Part shown: positions 1-9,056 of the stretch, piece after piece
Layout of the letters: the number at the start of each line of letters is the position of its first letter
Numbering within the stretch: the stretch's first letter is position 1
Assembly: GCF_048268085.1 (NCBI RefSeq)
Contig: NZ_JBLWWF010000002.1
Location: forward strand, 124,001 to 188,000
DNA length: 64,000 nt
DNA from: Neptunicella sp048268085
GTDB taxonomy: Bacteria; Pseudomonadota; Gammaproteobacteria; Enterobacterales; Alteromonadaceae
Direction of reading: 5' to 3'
The notes under the pieces: generated by a model
What the model saw: the letters and a program-made list of their open reading frames with translations, nothing else
Told to the model about the DNA's origin: nothing
Databases searched by the model: none
Translations under genes and position numbers: made by a program

Positions 1-211
1 GGCTAAAATGGAGATTGCTGCCCTAATTCGTTGCGCCCGACAGAACCATTATGAATGTGTCTGTATTGTGCACGGTATTGGTTCTCATGTATTAAAAAAG
101 GCGGTACCTAGCTGGCTAGTTCAACACCCATCTGTCCTAGGTTTTCACCAGGCTCCGCTGGAATGGGGTGGCAAAGGGGCGTTGCTGGTGTTGCTTAAAC
201 GGCATATATAA
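1..211 (+). CDS. smrB: SmrB-type Smr-domain endonuclease, C-terminal fragment
   Basis: The reading frame is open from the left edge, with its first full codon at position 2, so this is the 3' end of a gene that starts outside the window. The last 70 or so residues match the end of an Smr domain: an HG-x-G motif (VHGIGSH) is followed by a WL-x-HP segment and the ending QAPLEWGGKGALLVLL, which is typical of SmrB (YfcN). In E. coli SmrB is an endonuclease that cleaves mRNA at collided ribosomes and so feeds ribosome rescue. The ATG at 8 lies inside the domain and is not the true start. The upstream part cannot be assessed. Confidence 0.85.
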   Translation, partial: AKMEIAALIRCARQNHYECVCIVHGIGSHVLKKAVPSWLVQHPSVLGFHQAPLEWGGKGALLVLLKRHI

Positions 212-378
212 TTTTTAGCAACTGGTACAAACTGTTTTCACTAGCTCAATTAAGCTGAATTGTATAAACTTCAAACACTATAAAAAATCAATAAGTTATC
301 GAAACCAATCGATTTATAAATTTATGTGCATTTGTAAAAAAGGGTTATTGATAAATAAAAAGGACATCAGGCATCGCT

Positions 379-3288
379 ATGCGTAAAGGATTTATCTACG
401 CCATAAAATTTCTTTTATTGTCTAGTTTATACCTTATTTTTAGTTACATTAGTCTTGCCTTCACCGCTGAAAATCAACACGTCTCACTTAGCTGGGCTCC
501 CATTGGCATCGCATTAGCGTTATTGATTAGATGGGGCACTAGTTTATGGCCAGCCATCACACTAGCTAGCTTTGCTTCTACCTATTTGCAACAGCAACTA
601 CCGTTAACACAGGCGTTAGGACTGGTATTTAGTGCCACGATTTCCATCTATATCACCGCATTGACCTTAACAAAGTTGAACTTTAAGCCCGAATTACAAC
701 GTCAAAAAGATCTGTATCTATATTTAAAGACAGGGATTATTACCCTGCCCATTGTTGCTGCCGTCTTAGGGATTTTTACCTTATATTTCAATAACGCCTT
801 AGCCAGTGAACAACTGTTAGACAGCTGGTTAAGCTGGCTGCTGGGTGATGTGACCGGTATTTTAGTGTTTGCAACGCCCCTGCTAACCATAACCCGTACG
901 TCGTTAATCCCATTAGCACGTCCTTCAATCATACTCGCTCTGTTGATTATGTTATTGAGTGGTCTTGAAATACTCTGGTTTAATAGCAGTGGCCTTGCGT
1001 TAGCAATGATTTTAGTCCCCATGCTGTCGGTATTCTGGATTGCTATGCGCAGTAATCTGGCCACAACATCGGTAGTGATTCTCGCCTTTTCCGCCATTGC
1101 GGCCTTTTCTGCCCACTATGATTATGGCGCCTTCAGTAATTTAGCCAATCCCTATATTGGCATTTGGGTCTACATAATTAGTATGGGCTTGGTCTCATTG
1201 TTTACCGCCGTAATTTTTTCTGAATCACGACGCTTTGCAGAACAAATGAAATACTCAATCGACGCCAGCAACATTGGCACCTGGGACTGGCATGTCGATA
1301 CGGATGAATATTTCTTTAACAATACTTGGTTCACCATGTTGGGTTATGACCCTAAATCCATGGTACACAATATAAAAACGTTTGAATATTTACTGCATCC
1401 CGATGATATTGCCCTTACTCACAACAGTATGGACGACTACCTCAATGGTTACTCTAATACCTATCGCGTTCACATCCGCTTAAAACATGCCGATGGCGAG
1501 TGGCGCACCATCGTATCATCCGGCGCGATTATCGAACGCGATGTGTATGGTCATGTTATACGTATCTGCGGAACCCATATCGATATTACCAACCAGTTAA
1601 AAAACGAAATGGAACTAAAGCTGATGCATCGCGCCATCGAATCAGCCCGTACCGGATTAATCATTACCAGCAGTGACGCGGGTTTTCCTATTAAATATGT
1701 CAATCAGGCATTTGAAAAAATCACCGGTTACCGGCGTGACGAAATCATTGGCAAACCCTATGATTTCCTGAGTGAGGATGACGACAAACAAGCTGAATTA
1801 CTGGCACTTCGTGACCATATGCAGCGAGCAGAGTCTTTCGATACGGTATTAAAAAGCCACCGTAAAGATGGCTGTTCCTACTGGAATAAAATAAGCATTG
1901 ATCCGGTTAGAAATGAATCCGGCGATACGACCCATTTTATATCGACCCAGAGTGATATTACCGAGTTTCATAAAGCCCAACAGGCACTGGATGAACAGGA
2001 TGATTTACTGCGGCAACTCTCAGAGCAAGTTCCCGGAGCCATGTATCAATTCAAACTGGATCAAAAGTTAAAGCCTTCTTTTCCCTATTTAAATGACGGG
2101 ATTAGAAAAATGTATGGCTTGACCCCGACCCAATTACAAATCGATCCTGAATTAGTCAACACCGCGATTCATCCCGATGACTTAAAATCAGTGCAAAAAA
2201 GTATTCTCGACTCCCGCCGTACTTTAAATATTTGGCGAGGCGAGTATCGAGTAATAAAACCACAGTTTGGTTGGCGAGAAAATCATGCTAAACCAATAAA
2301 AATGGATGATGGCAGCGTCGTATGGCACTGCTATTTAACCGATATTACCGAACGTAAATCACTAGAAGAAAATTTACTTAAAGCCAACAATCGACTGGAA
2401 ACCGCCCAACAAGTCGCGCGTATAGGTTATTGGTCGATTAATTTAGATTCCGGTGACATCTATTGCGCCAATGTTATCTACGATATTTTAGGCGTGAGTT
2501 CGTTAAAGAAAATGAAGTTATCCAGTCTATTGTCGATCACCCATCAAGAAGACATTAGTTTGTTGAGTGAACAGCTTAATAATGCCAAGCAAACCGGCTT
2601 ACTCAATGTCGAACACCGCATTATTCGTAATGATGGCAGTGAACGCTGGATCCACCATTTAGCCAACACCGCCAAAACCGAATCTGGTCACGATATTATT
2701 CTGGAAGGAACCATTCAGGACATTACCGAGCGTAAGCTGCTTGAGATTAAATTTTTAAATCAGGCATTAACCGATGAACTAACCGGCATCGCTAATCGTC
2801 GCGCCTTTATTCAACATCTTGAGCAAGAATGGAGTTTGTATATTCGCCACTCACAATTAACCGCGTCGGTAATTATTGTTGATATTGATCACTTTAAATC
2901 GGTGAATGATAAACACGGCCACGAAGTTGGCGACAAAATGTTATGTCACGTTACTGACATCATCACAAAATGTATTCGTAAATCTGACTTATTTGGCCGT
3001 TTGGGCGGTGAAGAATTTGCGATTCTTACCCGAGAAACCAATATTGATGAAGCATTCAACCTGGCCAACAAGCTATGCGATGAAATCGCTAATCATCCGT
3101 TAAGTATTACTCGTCAGTTAAAAATAGCGGTTACCGCCAGTTTCGGTGTCGCACCATTCAATGATATAGAGGCCGAGCCCACCGACGTGTTATTTGCCGC
3201 TGACAAAGCGTTATATCAAGCCAAGGGGGACGGACGTAACTGCGTAAGGGTGTTTCAACCACTCGCTGATATTGAAGAAACCAGTTAA
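379..3288 (+). CDS. MASE1-PAS(x4)-GGDEF membrane diguanylate cyclase
   Basis: A 969-residue membrane signalling protein. Residues 1 to about 285 form a hydrophobic multi-pass region of MASE1 type. Four PAS-like segments follow at about 290-410, 416-535, 540-665 and 669-795, three of them ending in the PAC-type DIT(E) turn. A GGDEF domain fills about 798-962. The active-site signature is intact as GGEEF (876-880), and an RxxD motif (RKSD) lies five residues before it, the usual inhibitory I-site. No EAL domain is present. It should therefore make cyclic di-GMP at the inner membrane, with product feedback, in response to an unknown signal. It meets the lipoprotein gene at 3293 tail to tail with a 4-base gap. 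The start has only a weak CAGG ribosome site. Confidence 0.9.
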   Translation: MRKGFIYAIKFLLLSSLYLIFSYISLAFTAENQHVSLSWAPIGIALALLIRWGTSLWPAITLASFASTYLQQQLPLTQALGLVFSATISIYITALTLTKLNFKPELQRQKDLYLYLKTGIITLPIVAAVLGIFTLYFNNALASEQLLDSWLSWLLGDVTGILVFATPLLTITRTSLIPLARPSIILALLIMLLSGLEILWFNSSGLALAMILVPMLSVFWIAMRSNLATTSVVILAFSAIAAFSAHYDYGAFSNLANPYIGIWVYIISMGLVSLFTAVIFSESRRFAEQMKYSIDASNIGTWDWHVDTDEYFFNNTWFTMLGYDPKSMVHNIKTFEYLLHPDDIALTHNSMDDYLNGYSNTYRVHIRLKHADGEWRTIVSSGAIIERDVYGHVIRICGTHIDITNQLKNEMELKLMHRAIESARTGLIITSSDAGFPIKYVNQAFEKITGYRRDEIIGKPYDFLSEDDDKQAELLALRDHMQRAESFDTVLKSHRKDGCSYWNKISIDPVRNESGDTTHFISTQSDITEFHKAQQALDEQDDLLRQLSEQVPGAMYQFKLDQKLKPSFPYLNDGIRKMYGLTPTQLQIDPELVNTAIHPDDLKSVQKSILDSRRTLNIWRGEYRVIKPQFGWRENHAKPIKMDDGSVVWHCYLTDITERKSLEENLLKANNRLETAQQVARIGYWSINLDSGDIYCANVIYDILGVSSLKKMKLSSLLSITHQEDISLLSEQLNNAKQTGLLNVEHRIIRNDGSERWIHHLANTAKTESGHDIILEGTIQDITERKLLEIKFLNQALTDELTGIANRRAFIQHLEQEWSLYIRHSQLTASVIIVDIDHFKSVNDKHGHEVGDKMLCHVTDIITKCIRKSDLFGRLGGEEFAILTRETNIDEAFNLANKLCDEIANHPLSITRQLKIAVTASFGVAPFNDIEAEPTDVLFAADKALYQAKGDGRNCVRVFQPLADIEETS

Positions 3289-3292
3289 GCCG

Positions 3293-3940
3293 TTAATCAA
3301 AAAACAACTTCCATAACCAGCCGTGACCTAATTCTTCCTGACAGGATTTTAATTGACTGGCATATTGCTGCGAACGGGTATTCACTTTTTTAGCCACTGC
3401 CACTAACCAGCGTTTTTTATTATAACTTTTACGCCGATATCCTCCCCAGCCTTCGTGATAATTCAAATACTGCGAATAAGCATCCCATTTTGACACACCA
3501 TTAATTTTGTATGTTTTAGCAATAAACCAGCCCATAAAATCAATAGCATCGTCAAAATCATTGCGTGACGCCCAACCATTATTGGTCTCGCGAATATAAT
3601 CTTCCCATGTGGGCGTTTTGGCTTGTGAATATCCATAGGCGGAACTGACCCTTCCCCACGGGATTAAACCGAAGAAAATATAGTCCCGTGGAGGCAAGGC
3701 ATGAGATTTAAACGAACTTTCCTGATACATCATCGCCATCGGGACATGAATAGGCACTCCCCAACGCTCATTCATATCGACCGCCGCATCGTACCAGTCT
3801 GACTTTTCTCGAAAAATTTCACATATATTGGAGGTGTCGCGCGGAGGAGCTACAGCACAAGCTGTCAGGCCAAGTATTAAAAAACCTAGTACCGTCTTTT
3901 TTTTATCTATTTTATTTAAGAAGTTGAACTTTCCTACCAT
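3293..3940 (-). CDS. Lytic transglycosylase-like lipoprotein (SLT fold)
   Basis: A 215-residue predicted lipoprotein. The N-terminus has a basic stretch, a hydrophobic core and a lipobox (LTAC) that would make Cys28 the lipidated residue. The mature part holds an SLT/goose-lysozyme-like segment with a likely catalytic Glu74 (YQESSF), followed by aromatic-rich motifs (SAYGYSQA, YLNYHEGWGGY) seen in transglycosylase-related lipoproteins. It probably cuts or binds peptidoglycan at the outer membrane. Its start codon lies in the region that also carries the promoter of the first small-RNA unit on the opposite strand, so its own leader transcript should be antisense to that RNA. Substrate and enzymatic activity are inferred from the fold only. 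Confidence 0.8.
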   Translation of the reverse strand: MVGKFNFLNKIDKKKTVLGFLILGLTACAVAPPRDTSNICEIFREKSDWYDAAVDMNERWGVPIHVPMAMMYQESSFKSHALPPRDYIFFGLIPWGRVSSAYGYSQAKTPTWEDYIRETNNGWASRNDFDDAIDFMGWFIAKTYKINGVSKWDAYSQYLNYHEGWGGYRRKSYNKKRWLVAVAKKVNTRSQQYASQLKSCQEELGHGWLWKLFFD

Positions 3941-3952
3941 GCCTGACTCATA
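3926..3952 (+). promoter_or_regulatory. Sigma-E-like promoter of small-RNA unit 1
   Basis: A GAACTT element (3926-3931) is followed after exactly 16 bases by TCATA (3948-3952). This matches the extracytoplasmic-stress sigma-E pattern (GGAACTT, about 16 bases, TC-rich -10). The same arrangement with the same 16-base spacing lies before the second unit although the flanking bases differ. Transcription would start near 3958-3960. The -35 element overlaps the first codons of the divergent lipoprotein gene. Confidence 0.6.
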
Positions 3953-3958
3953 CCCTAC

Positions 3959-4019
3959 GTATTAGTTATGTTTTCCCTGGTCGTATTTTTAGCCTGATTG
4001 CTTAATCAGGCTTTTTTTT
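3959..4019 (+). ncRNA. Putative sigma-E-dependent small RNA, copy 1
   Basis: A roughly 61-nt unit starts about seven bases after the sigma-E-like -10 and ends in a Rho-independent terminator: a 9-bp stem (AGCCTGATT/AATCAGGCT, loop GCTT) followed by eight T. The transcript would carry a single-stranded U- and C-rich segment (UUUUCCCUGG) that can pair with ribosome-binding-site-like sequences, and a U tail suited to Hfq. It has no convincing ORF. It lies beside gshA on the opposite strand, as the sigma-E-dependent RNA MicA does in E. coli, but its sequence is not recognisably MicA. Exact ends are inferred. Confidence 0.6.
3991..4019 (+). terminator. Intrinsic terminator of small-RNA unit 1
   Basis: The stem 3991-3999 pairs perfectly with 4004-4012 around a GCTT loop and is followed by T4012-4019. 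The T tract is on the plus strand only. Both flanking protein genes run on the minus strand, so this terminator cannot serve them and points to a separate plus-strand transcript. Confidence 0.85.
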
Positions 4020-4080
4020 GCCCGCAAATTAATGGCTTTCAGCGACATGAGCAATTATGCAAAAAAAATACATTTTTATT

Positions 4081-4108
4081 GGAACTTAATCGGTTAAGCC
4101 GACTCATA
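4081..4108 (+). promoter_or_regulatory. Sigma-E-like promoter of small-RNA unit 2
   Basis: A full GGAACTT element (4081-4087) is followed after 16 bases by TCATA (4104-4108). This is a perfect sigma-E -35 element with the expected spacing, closer to consensus than the promoter of copy 1. The predicted start is near 4114-4116. Confidence 0.65.
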
Positions 4109-4114
4109 TCATAC

Positions 4115-4175
4115 GTATTAGTTGTGTTTTCCCTGGTCGTATCTTTAGCCTGATTGTTTAATCAGGCTTTTTTTT
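4115..4175 (+). ncRNA. Putative sigma-E-dependent small RNA, copy 2
   Basis: A second 61-nt unit, identical to copy 1 except at three positions: A to G at 10, T to C at 29, and C to T in the terminator loop at 43. It keeps the UUUUCCCUGG segment, the nine-pair terminator stem and the eight-base T tract. The RNA would end 16 bases before the stop codon of the opposing gshA gene, so gshA read-through would be antisense to it. Paired RNAs of this kind (compare OmrA/OmrB) can share targets while differing in regulation. Confidence 0.6.
4147..4175 (+). terminator. Intrinsic terminator of small-RNA unit 2
   Basis: The stem 4147-4155 pairs with 4160-4168 around a GTTT loop, with T4168-4175 after it. 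It is the same structure as the terminator of copy 1. Read on the minus strand there is no T tract after the stem, so it is not a good gshA terminator. Confidence 0.85.
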
Positions 4176-4191
4176 GCCTATCGATAACGCC

Positions 4192-5805
4192 CTAACTTGC
4201 CATATTTGCGGTATTTTCTGCAAAGTAATCCGCCAGAAAATCATCAAAAGATAATTTGTCCTGCGATTCGATTTCCTGCTGTTTTAGCATCGACTGCGCG
4301 GCCTGTTGATTAAAATAATCAGGCTGATAACGTTGATAATCAGTTTGCAGTAATTGCTGTTTATATTGTTGCGCCAATTGTAATGCTAAATGTGCATTAT
4401 CTAATTCCTGCTGCTTGAGAATGGATAAAATCCGCGCTGAAGGTGTTTGTTCCGGATCAACAAATTTATTCCATTGCAATTCGACTGAACGGCTAAACGA
4501 ATTACTCTGATGAACCTCATCCAATATGGCCGCAATATGGTTAAACTGCTCAAACATTTGTTTTGCCCAATCGTGCATCGCAACCGATTGTCCATCACGC
4601 AATAAGCTCAATGCTGGCTCACGTCCCCGCTCCACCACAGTACGCAAATTAATATCCGTCTCCTGAAACTGTTGATTATCTAAATCGGCTGATGGAGACA
4701 CTAAACAATACAGCAAGAATACATCGAGAAAATAAAACTGCTCAATTTCAATCCCCACTGGACTAAACGGATTCACATCCAATGCTCGCACCTCGATATA
4801 ACTCACCCCGCGGGCAGCTAACGCATCGGTCGGCTTTTCCAATGGCAAGGTGGGTTGTTTGGGTCGAATAGGTGAATAGAGCTCGTTTTCTATTTGCAGC
4901 ACATTGGCATTTAATTGCTGTAGTTTTCCGTCAACTTTACCTGCAAATTGTTCAAACTTCTTCGATGGAGTGTGGATAGCTTTGCGCAATGAGGCGATAT
5001 ATTTATCCAACTGGTTATAACAAATCGACAAACCAGACTGGGCATCGTTGGTATACCCTAAATCACTCATTCTTAGCGATGTCGCATAAGGTAAATACAC
5101 CGTTCCCTTGCCTAAGGTTTCAAACGGTAATGTGGTATTTTTACCTTTGATAAATGAACCGCATAACGCTGGTGAGGCACCAAATAGATAAGGGATCATC
5201 CAGCAAAAGCGGCGATAGTTACGGATCATGCCAAAATAGGCTGCGGATATATCATCCTGACTTACGTCAGTACGTTGGTCAGTGGCCAGCCACTTTTGCC
5301 AGAACTCAGTCGGCAATGAAAAATTAAAATGCACTCCTGCAATGGCTTGCATCATGCTGCCATAGCGATTCTTAAGCCCGGTCCGATACAACGTTTTCAT
5401 CTGCCCGACATTCGACTTGCCGTACTGGGCCAGAGGGATTTGGTCCTGATGCTGAATAAAACAAGGCATACTCATCGGCCACAACTTTTCCTCTCCCAAA
5501 TTGGCGTAGACAAATTTATGAATGTCATATAATTGCGCCATGGTCAGTTCAGGATCCGTTTCCGCTGGAGTAATAAATTCCATCAAGGATTCAGAAAAAT
5601 CCGTGGTGATCCAGTCATGAGTTAAGGCCGAACCCAAGGACTTGGGGTGAGGAGTTTGTGCCAAACTGCCATTGGGATTAATACGTAAAGCTTCACGTTC
5701 AATACCATGTCGTATCCCAGTCAATAACTGAGCCAGTTCAGGAGTAGCGAGTCGGTTAATGCGTTGTTTCAAATCAGATTGTGAATTCGGCAAGAGATTT
5801 TCCAT
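4192..5805 (-). CDS. gshA: Glutamate-cysteine ligase
   Basis: A 537-residue protein of normal length for the gammaproteobacterial type 1 enzyme. It makes gamma-glutamylcysteine from glutamate, cysteine and ATP, the first and limiting step of glutathione synthesis, in the cytoplasm. Diagnostic segments are GIEREALRIN near residue 33, TTDFSESLMEFITP near residue 68, the MQAIAGVHFNFS segment, and RALDVNPFSPVGIE in the second half. The ATG at 5805 sits just before the conserved N-terminus. It is the middle gene of a same-strand run with the M16 peptidase upstream, but the 130-base gap suggests its own promoter. Confidence 0.95.
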   Translation of the reverse strand: MENLLPNSQSDLKQRINRLATPELAQLLTGIRHGIEREALRINPNGSLAQTPHPKSLGSALTHDWITTDFSESLMEFITPAETDPELTMAQLYDIHKFVYANLGEEKLWPMSMPCFIQHQDQIPLAQYGKSNVGQMKTLYRTGLKNRYGSMMQAIAGVHFNFSLPTEFWQKWLATDQRTDVSQDDISAAYFGMIRNYRRFCWMIPYLFGASPALCGSFIKGKNTTLPFETLGKGTVYLPYATSLRMSDLGYTNDAQSGLSICYNQLDKYIASLRKAIHTPSKKFEQFAGKVDGKLQQLNANVLQIENELYSPIRPKQPTLPLEKPTDALAARGVSYIEVRALDVNPFSPVGIEIEQFYFLDVFLLYCLVSPSADLDNQQFQETDINLRTVVERGREPALSLLRDGQSVAMHDWAKQMFEQFNHIAAILDEVHQSNSFSRSVELQWNKFVDPEQTPSARILSILKQQELDNAHLALQLAQQYKQQLLQTDYQRYQPDYFNQQAAQSMLKQQEIESQDKLSFDDFLADYFAENTANMAS

Positions 5806-5935
5806 TCAATGGGCATAAGCATTTAATGTGGGGCAAAGTCTAACAGATTCAAGCCCGTTATCGCCTAAAAATATAGCGACTTTTTAAAACACCGAACCGC
5901 ACCCATAACAGGCACCGTCCGGTGTCATCAAGACG

Positions 5936-8806
5936 CTACAGTGAGACCTCCAAGTCAACAATGGGGCGTTCCAGCGTTTTCAATTGAGGCATTAACTTGT
6001 TTTTATCTCCGACTACAATCACCTGCATTTGATTTAATTTAAGGTGTTTAGCGGCTACCGCATTCAGTTCTTCCACCGTAATATTATCAATAATTTTCTG
6101 TTGCTCAGCGACCACCGAATTATCCAGCCCGTAAGTGAGTAATTTGTAGATAAATCCCGCCTTTTGACCTGGTGTTTCGTAGTTTAACGCGTCGCTTTGG
6201 GTATACGCCGATTTCGTCATGGCCAGTTCGGCTTCGGTCATGCCGTTAGCCTGATATTGGTTTATTTCCTGAAAGAATTCTTTAAGCGCATTGCCCGTAT
6301 CATCAATTTTGACATTCGACCCGGCCTGAAAGCGTCCCAGATATTTACCACCGGTAAATTTACTCCACGCACCATAGGTATAGCCTTTATCTTCCCGTAA
6401 ATTTAGGTTAATACGACTATTAAACATCCCACCTAAGGCAAAATTCATCAAATTAGCACGGAAATACTCGCCGGTGGCGTCGTAGGTTAAATCAGGCTTA
6501 ACAATGCGCACCACCGCTTGTGCAGAATCGGGTTTGTCTACCAAATAAATACTCGGTGTTTCAGCAACTGGAAAATCACCTAAATCAGGAATGTTGTAAT
6601 CATCACCTTGCCATTGCTGAATAAACGCCAGTTTTTTCAATAATGTTGGCTGATCTATATCCCCCACGGCAACTAACATGCCTTTAGCCGGGGAATAATA
6701 ATGCTGATAAAATTGCTTAACATCGTCCAGTGTCAAAGCTTGCACCGTCTCCATGGTGCCAGAATCAGGTAAACTGATACGATTTTTCTTCCCTAGCAAA
6801 ACCTCGGATACCGCACGATTGGCTAATACAGAGGGATTCTTCAACGCTTGCTGCAAGCTTTGGATGGTTTGTTGTTTTAACCGCTCAAAGTCGTCCTCGG
6901 CAAACGCCGGAGAAAACAATTTTTCTTGCAGTAATGCCAATGTTTTGTCCAAATTTTTACGCAAACTACTAACACTAATAACCGTATTACGACCACCGGC
7001 ACTGAAGCTAATCGAGCTGCCCAATAACGCCAGCTGATTAGACATTTCTTCATTACTGAAATTTTGGGTCGACTCGTTCATCATCGAGGCAGTCATTGAT
7101 GCCAGACCAGCTTGTTGGGACGTTTCTAACAGCGGACCACCTTCGAGGCTGATGGTTAAACTGACGGTTGGGGTTTCACTGGTTTGATGCCCTGCGACGA
7201 CCATGCCGTTGTCGAATTTTTGTTGCCAAAAATCAGGAACCGGAACCGCTGGGTTAACGCCCGCTTCAGGCATTTTGTTACGATCAAAATTATCTACAAT
7301 TTTGCTCACTTTCAAATCATCAGCCGTCATCGGTTGATAATCCGGCACCTGCCGTTCACCAAATACAAAATTGGCTGGCTTGGCAGCCAATTGTGCCTGA
7401 CCGTTGGGCACAATACTCATAATCACCGCGTGATGGCCTTTAATATATTGGTGATAAACCCGCATCACATCTTCTTTACTAACGTTATTGTAACGGTCTA
7501 GGTCATATTGAACCTTGTCGGGCTCATCATCAAAAGTTTGGTTTGATGCCAAAGTAGACACTTTACCCGAGACACTTTGTAAGCCAAAAATAGTACTCGA
7601 CTCAATCGACGCTTTTGTCCGATCCAGATCATCTTGCTGCACACCCCGCTGCTCAAACTCATCGAGAGTGGCGTTAAATATTTTTTCCAATTCGGCCAAA
7701 TTAGCGGCCTTGGCTGGATTGGCCAATGCGGCTAACTGAAATTCACAAGCAAGCTCGCTACATGGATGACTTACCCAGGCATTGACCGCATATCCTTCTT
7801 TCACCAAATTTTTATAAAATAACGAGGTTTTACCGCCCCCCAATATATTGGACAACACATCCAGCGGGGCTTCATCAGCATGTCTGACATACACGGTTGG
7901 AAAGGTCATTTGCAATAAGGGTAAATGAACGCGATCTTCCAAGGTGATATAGCGAGTGTCTGGCAGTTTAACCAACGCTTTATCGGCATTGTGTACTTCA
8001 GGCCCGCGGGGAATCGGTCCAAAATACTTGTTGATCCAGGTTAAGGTTTGTAGCTGATCTATATCACCGCCAATAGTGATCACCGCATTATTGGGGCCAT
8101 ACCAACGCTGAAAAAAGGCTTTAAGATCATTCACATTGACCCGGTTCAAATCTTCAATATAGCCAATGGTTTGCCATGAATAAGGATGTCCGACTGGATA
8201 AAGCGCTTCGGCATTGCGTTCAAAGCGCAATCCATACGGCTGGTTATCGTAGCTTTGACCGCGCTCGTTTTTTACGGTTTCCCGTTGGATTTCAAATTTT
8301 TTCTGAGTCACAGTACTCAATAAAAAGCCCATTCTATCGGCTTCTAACCAGAGCATTTTTTCTAACTGATTTGCGGGAACCGTTTCGTAATAATTAGTGC
8401 GATCTTTATTGGTAGTACCGTTCATGGTACCACCTGCTTCTGTCACTAATTTAAAGTGTTCTTCATCTTCAACATGTTCCGAACCTTGGAACATCATATG
8501 TTCAAAAAAGTGGGCAAATCCGGATTTTCCTACTTCTTCACGGGCGGATCCAACATGATAGGTCACGTCAACATGGACTAATGGATCCGAGTGATCTTCA
8601 TGCAATACCACGGTTAAGCCATTGGCAAGCTGATACTTCTTATAAGGGATACTGACCTGATCGGGTAGCGCATCATGCTCTTTAATTAATGTAATGCCAT
8701 CGGGTAATGGTGTTTCAGTCTTAACGCTTGGCTGCTCTATTGCCGGTTGACAGGCTGCCAATAACACAACAGGTAACAAACAGAAGAAGATCTTCCTTTT
8801 ATGCAT
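5936..8806 (-). CDS. M16-family zinc peptidase lipoprotein (two-domain, pitrilysin/insulinase type)
   Basis: A 956-residue lipoprotein. The signal peptide ends in a lipobox (LAAC) making Cys19 the lipid anchor. The first M16 repeat has the inverted zinc motif HFFEH (99-103), with the third ligand probably the Glu in the ETVKNE segment about 75 residues later. The second repeat (about 520-950) has the usual fold signatures (RINLNLREDKGYTYG) without the zinc motif. Such enzymes degrade peptides in the periplasm or at the outer membrane. An AAGGAAGG ribosome site lies just before the ATG, which supports the start. The natural substrate is unknown. Confidence 0.92.
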   Translation of the reverse strand: MHKRKIFFCLLPVVLLAACQPAIEQPSVKTETPLPDGITLIKEHDALPDQVSIPYKKYQLANGLTVVLHEDHSDPLVHVDVTYHVGSAREEVGKSGFAHFFEHMMFQGSEHVEDEEHFKLVTEAGGTMNGTTNKDRTNYYETVPANQLEKMLWLEADRMGFLLSTVTQKKFEIQRETVKNERGQSYDNQPYGLRFERNAEALYPVGHPYSWQTIGYIEDLNRVNVNDLKAFFQRWYGPNNAVITIGGDIDQLQTLTWINKYFGPIPRGPEVHNADKALVKLPDTRYITLEDRVHLPLLQMTFPTVYVRHADEAPLDVLSNILGGGKTSLFYKNLVKEGYAVNAWVSHPCSELACEFQLAALANPAKAANLAELEKIFNATLDEFEQRGVQQDDLDRTKASIESSTIFGLQSVSGKVSTLASNQTFDDEPDKVQYDLDRYNNVSKEDVMRVYHQYIKGHHAVIMSIVPNGQAQLAAKPANFVFGERQVPDYQPMTADDLKVSKIVDNFDRNKMPEAGVNPAVPVPDFWQQKFDNGMVVAGHQTSETPTVSLTISLEGGPLLETSQQAGLASMTASMMNESTQNFSNEEMSNQLALLGSSISFSAGGRNTVISVSSLRKNLDKTLALLQEKLFSPAFAEDDFERLKQQTIQSLQQALKNPSVLANRAVSEVLLGKKNRISLPDSGTMETVQALTLDDVKQFYQHYYSPAKGMLVAVGDIDQPTLLKKLAFIQQWQGDDYNIPDLGDFPVAETPSIYLVDKPDSAQAVVRIVKPDLTYDATGEYFRANLMNFALGGMFNSRINLNLREDKGYTYGAWSKFTGGKYLGRFQAGSNVKIDDTGNALKEFFQEINQYQANGMTEAELAMTKSAYTQSDALNYETPGQKAGFIYKLLTYGLDNSVVAEQQKIIDNITVEELNAVAAKHLKLNQMQVIVVGDKNKLMPQLKTLERPIVDLEVSL

Positions 8807-9056
8807 GTTTTTCCTTCCTTAATTTCTTTTAACTAATATTGCCTACATCATTGACAACAGATGCGGGTTTACAGGAACAATGTGACAAGAGTAACACTAT
8901 TGGGTTCACAGCAAAGTGATGAATGTACCTATTTTTACCTTATAAAGAGCTGATGTTAGTGACTTTTTAGGTGGATAAATTGTATCTAATTGTTAAATAC
9001 CAAGCCTATAGTGCTAAAATCTGGCGCTAACTAATCGCCAAGCGAACCAATCAAAC

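Larger units (their letters stand above)
3941..4175 (+). repeat. Tandem direct duplication of an approximately 78-bp sRNA unit
   Basis: The segment 3941-4019 recurs at 4098-4175. Over the predicted transcripts the copies differ at only three of 61 positions. The spacer between them (4020-4097) shows no similarity to the units. A one-base difference near the 5' end (GCCTGAC against GCCGAC) is offset in the flanking sequence so that the promoter spacing stays at 16 in both. This suggests that both copies are kept functional. Confidence 0.85.

Noticed and set aside
702..1097. 131-codon ORF on the minus strand inside the MASE1 gene
   Set aside because: It lies wholly within a strong coding frame, has no recognisable domain, and reads like a reverse shadow of membrane-helix codons.
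4111..4118. ATACGTAT in small-RNA unit 2 as a LacI operator
   Set aside because: The core also occurs at the alpha-glucosidase sites, but the flanks do not match, copy 1 lacks it, and no sugar gene is near.
3991..4175. The two hairpins as terminators of gshA and the lipoprotein gene
   Set aside because: The T tracts are on the plus strand only, while both genes run on the minus strand.
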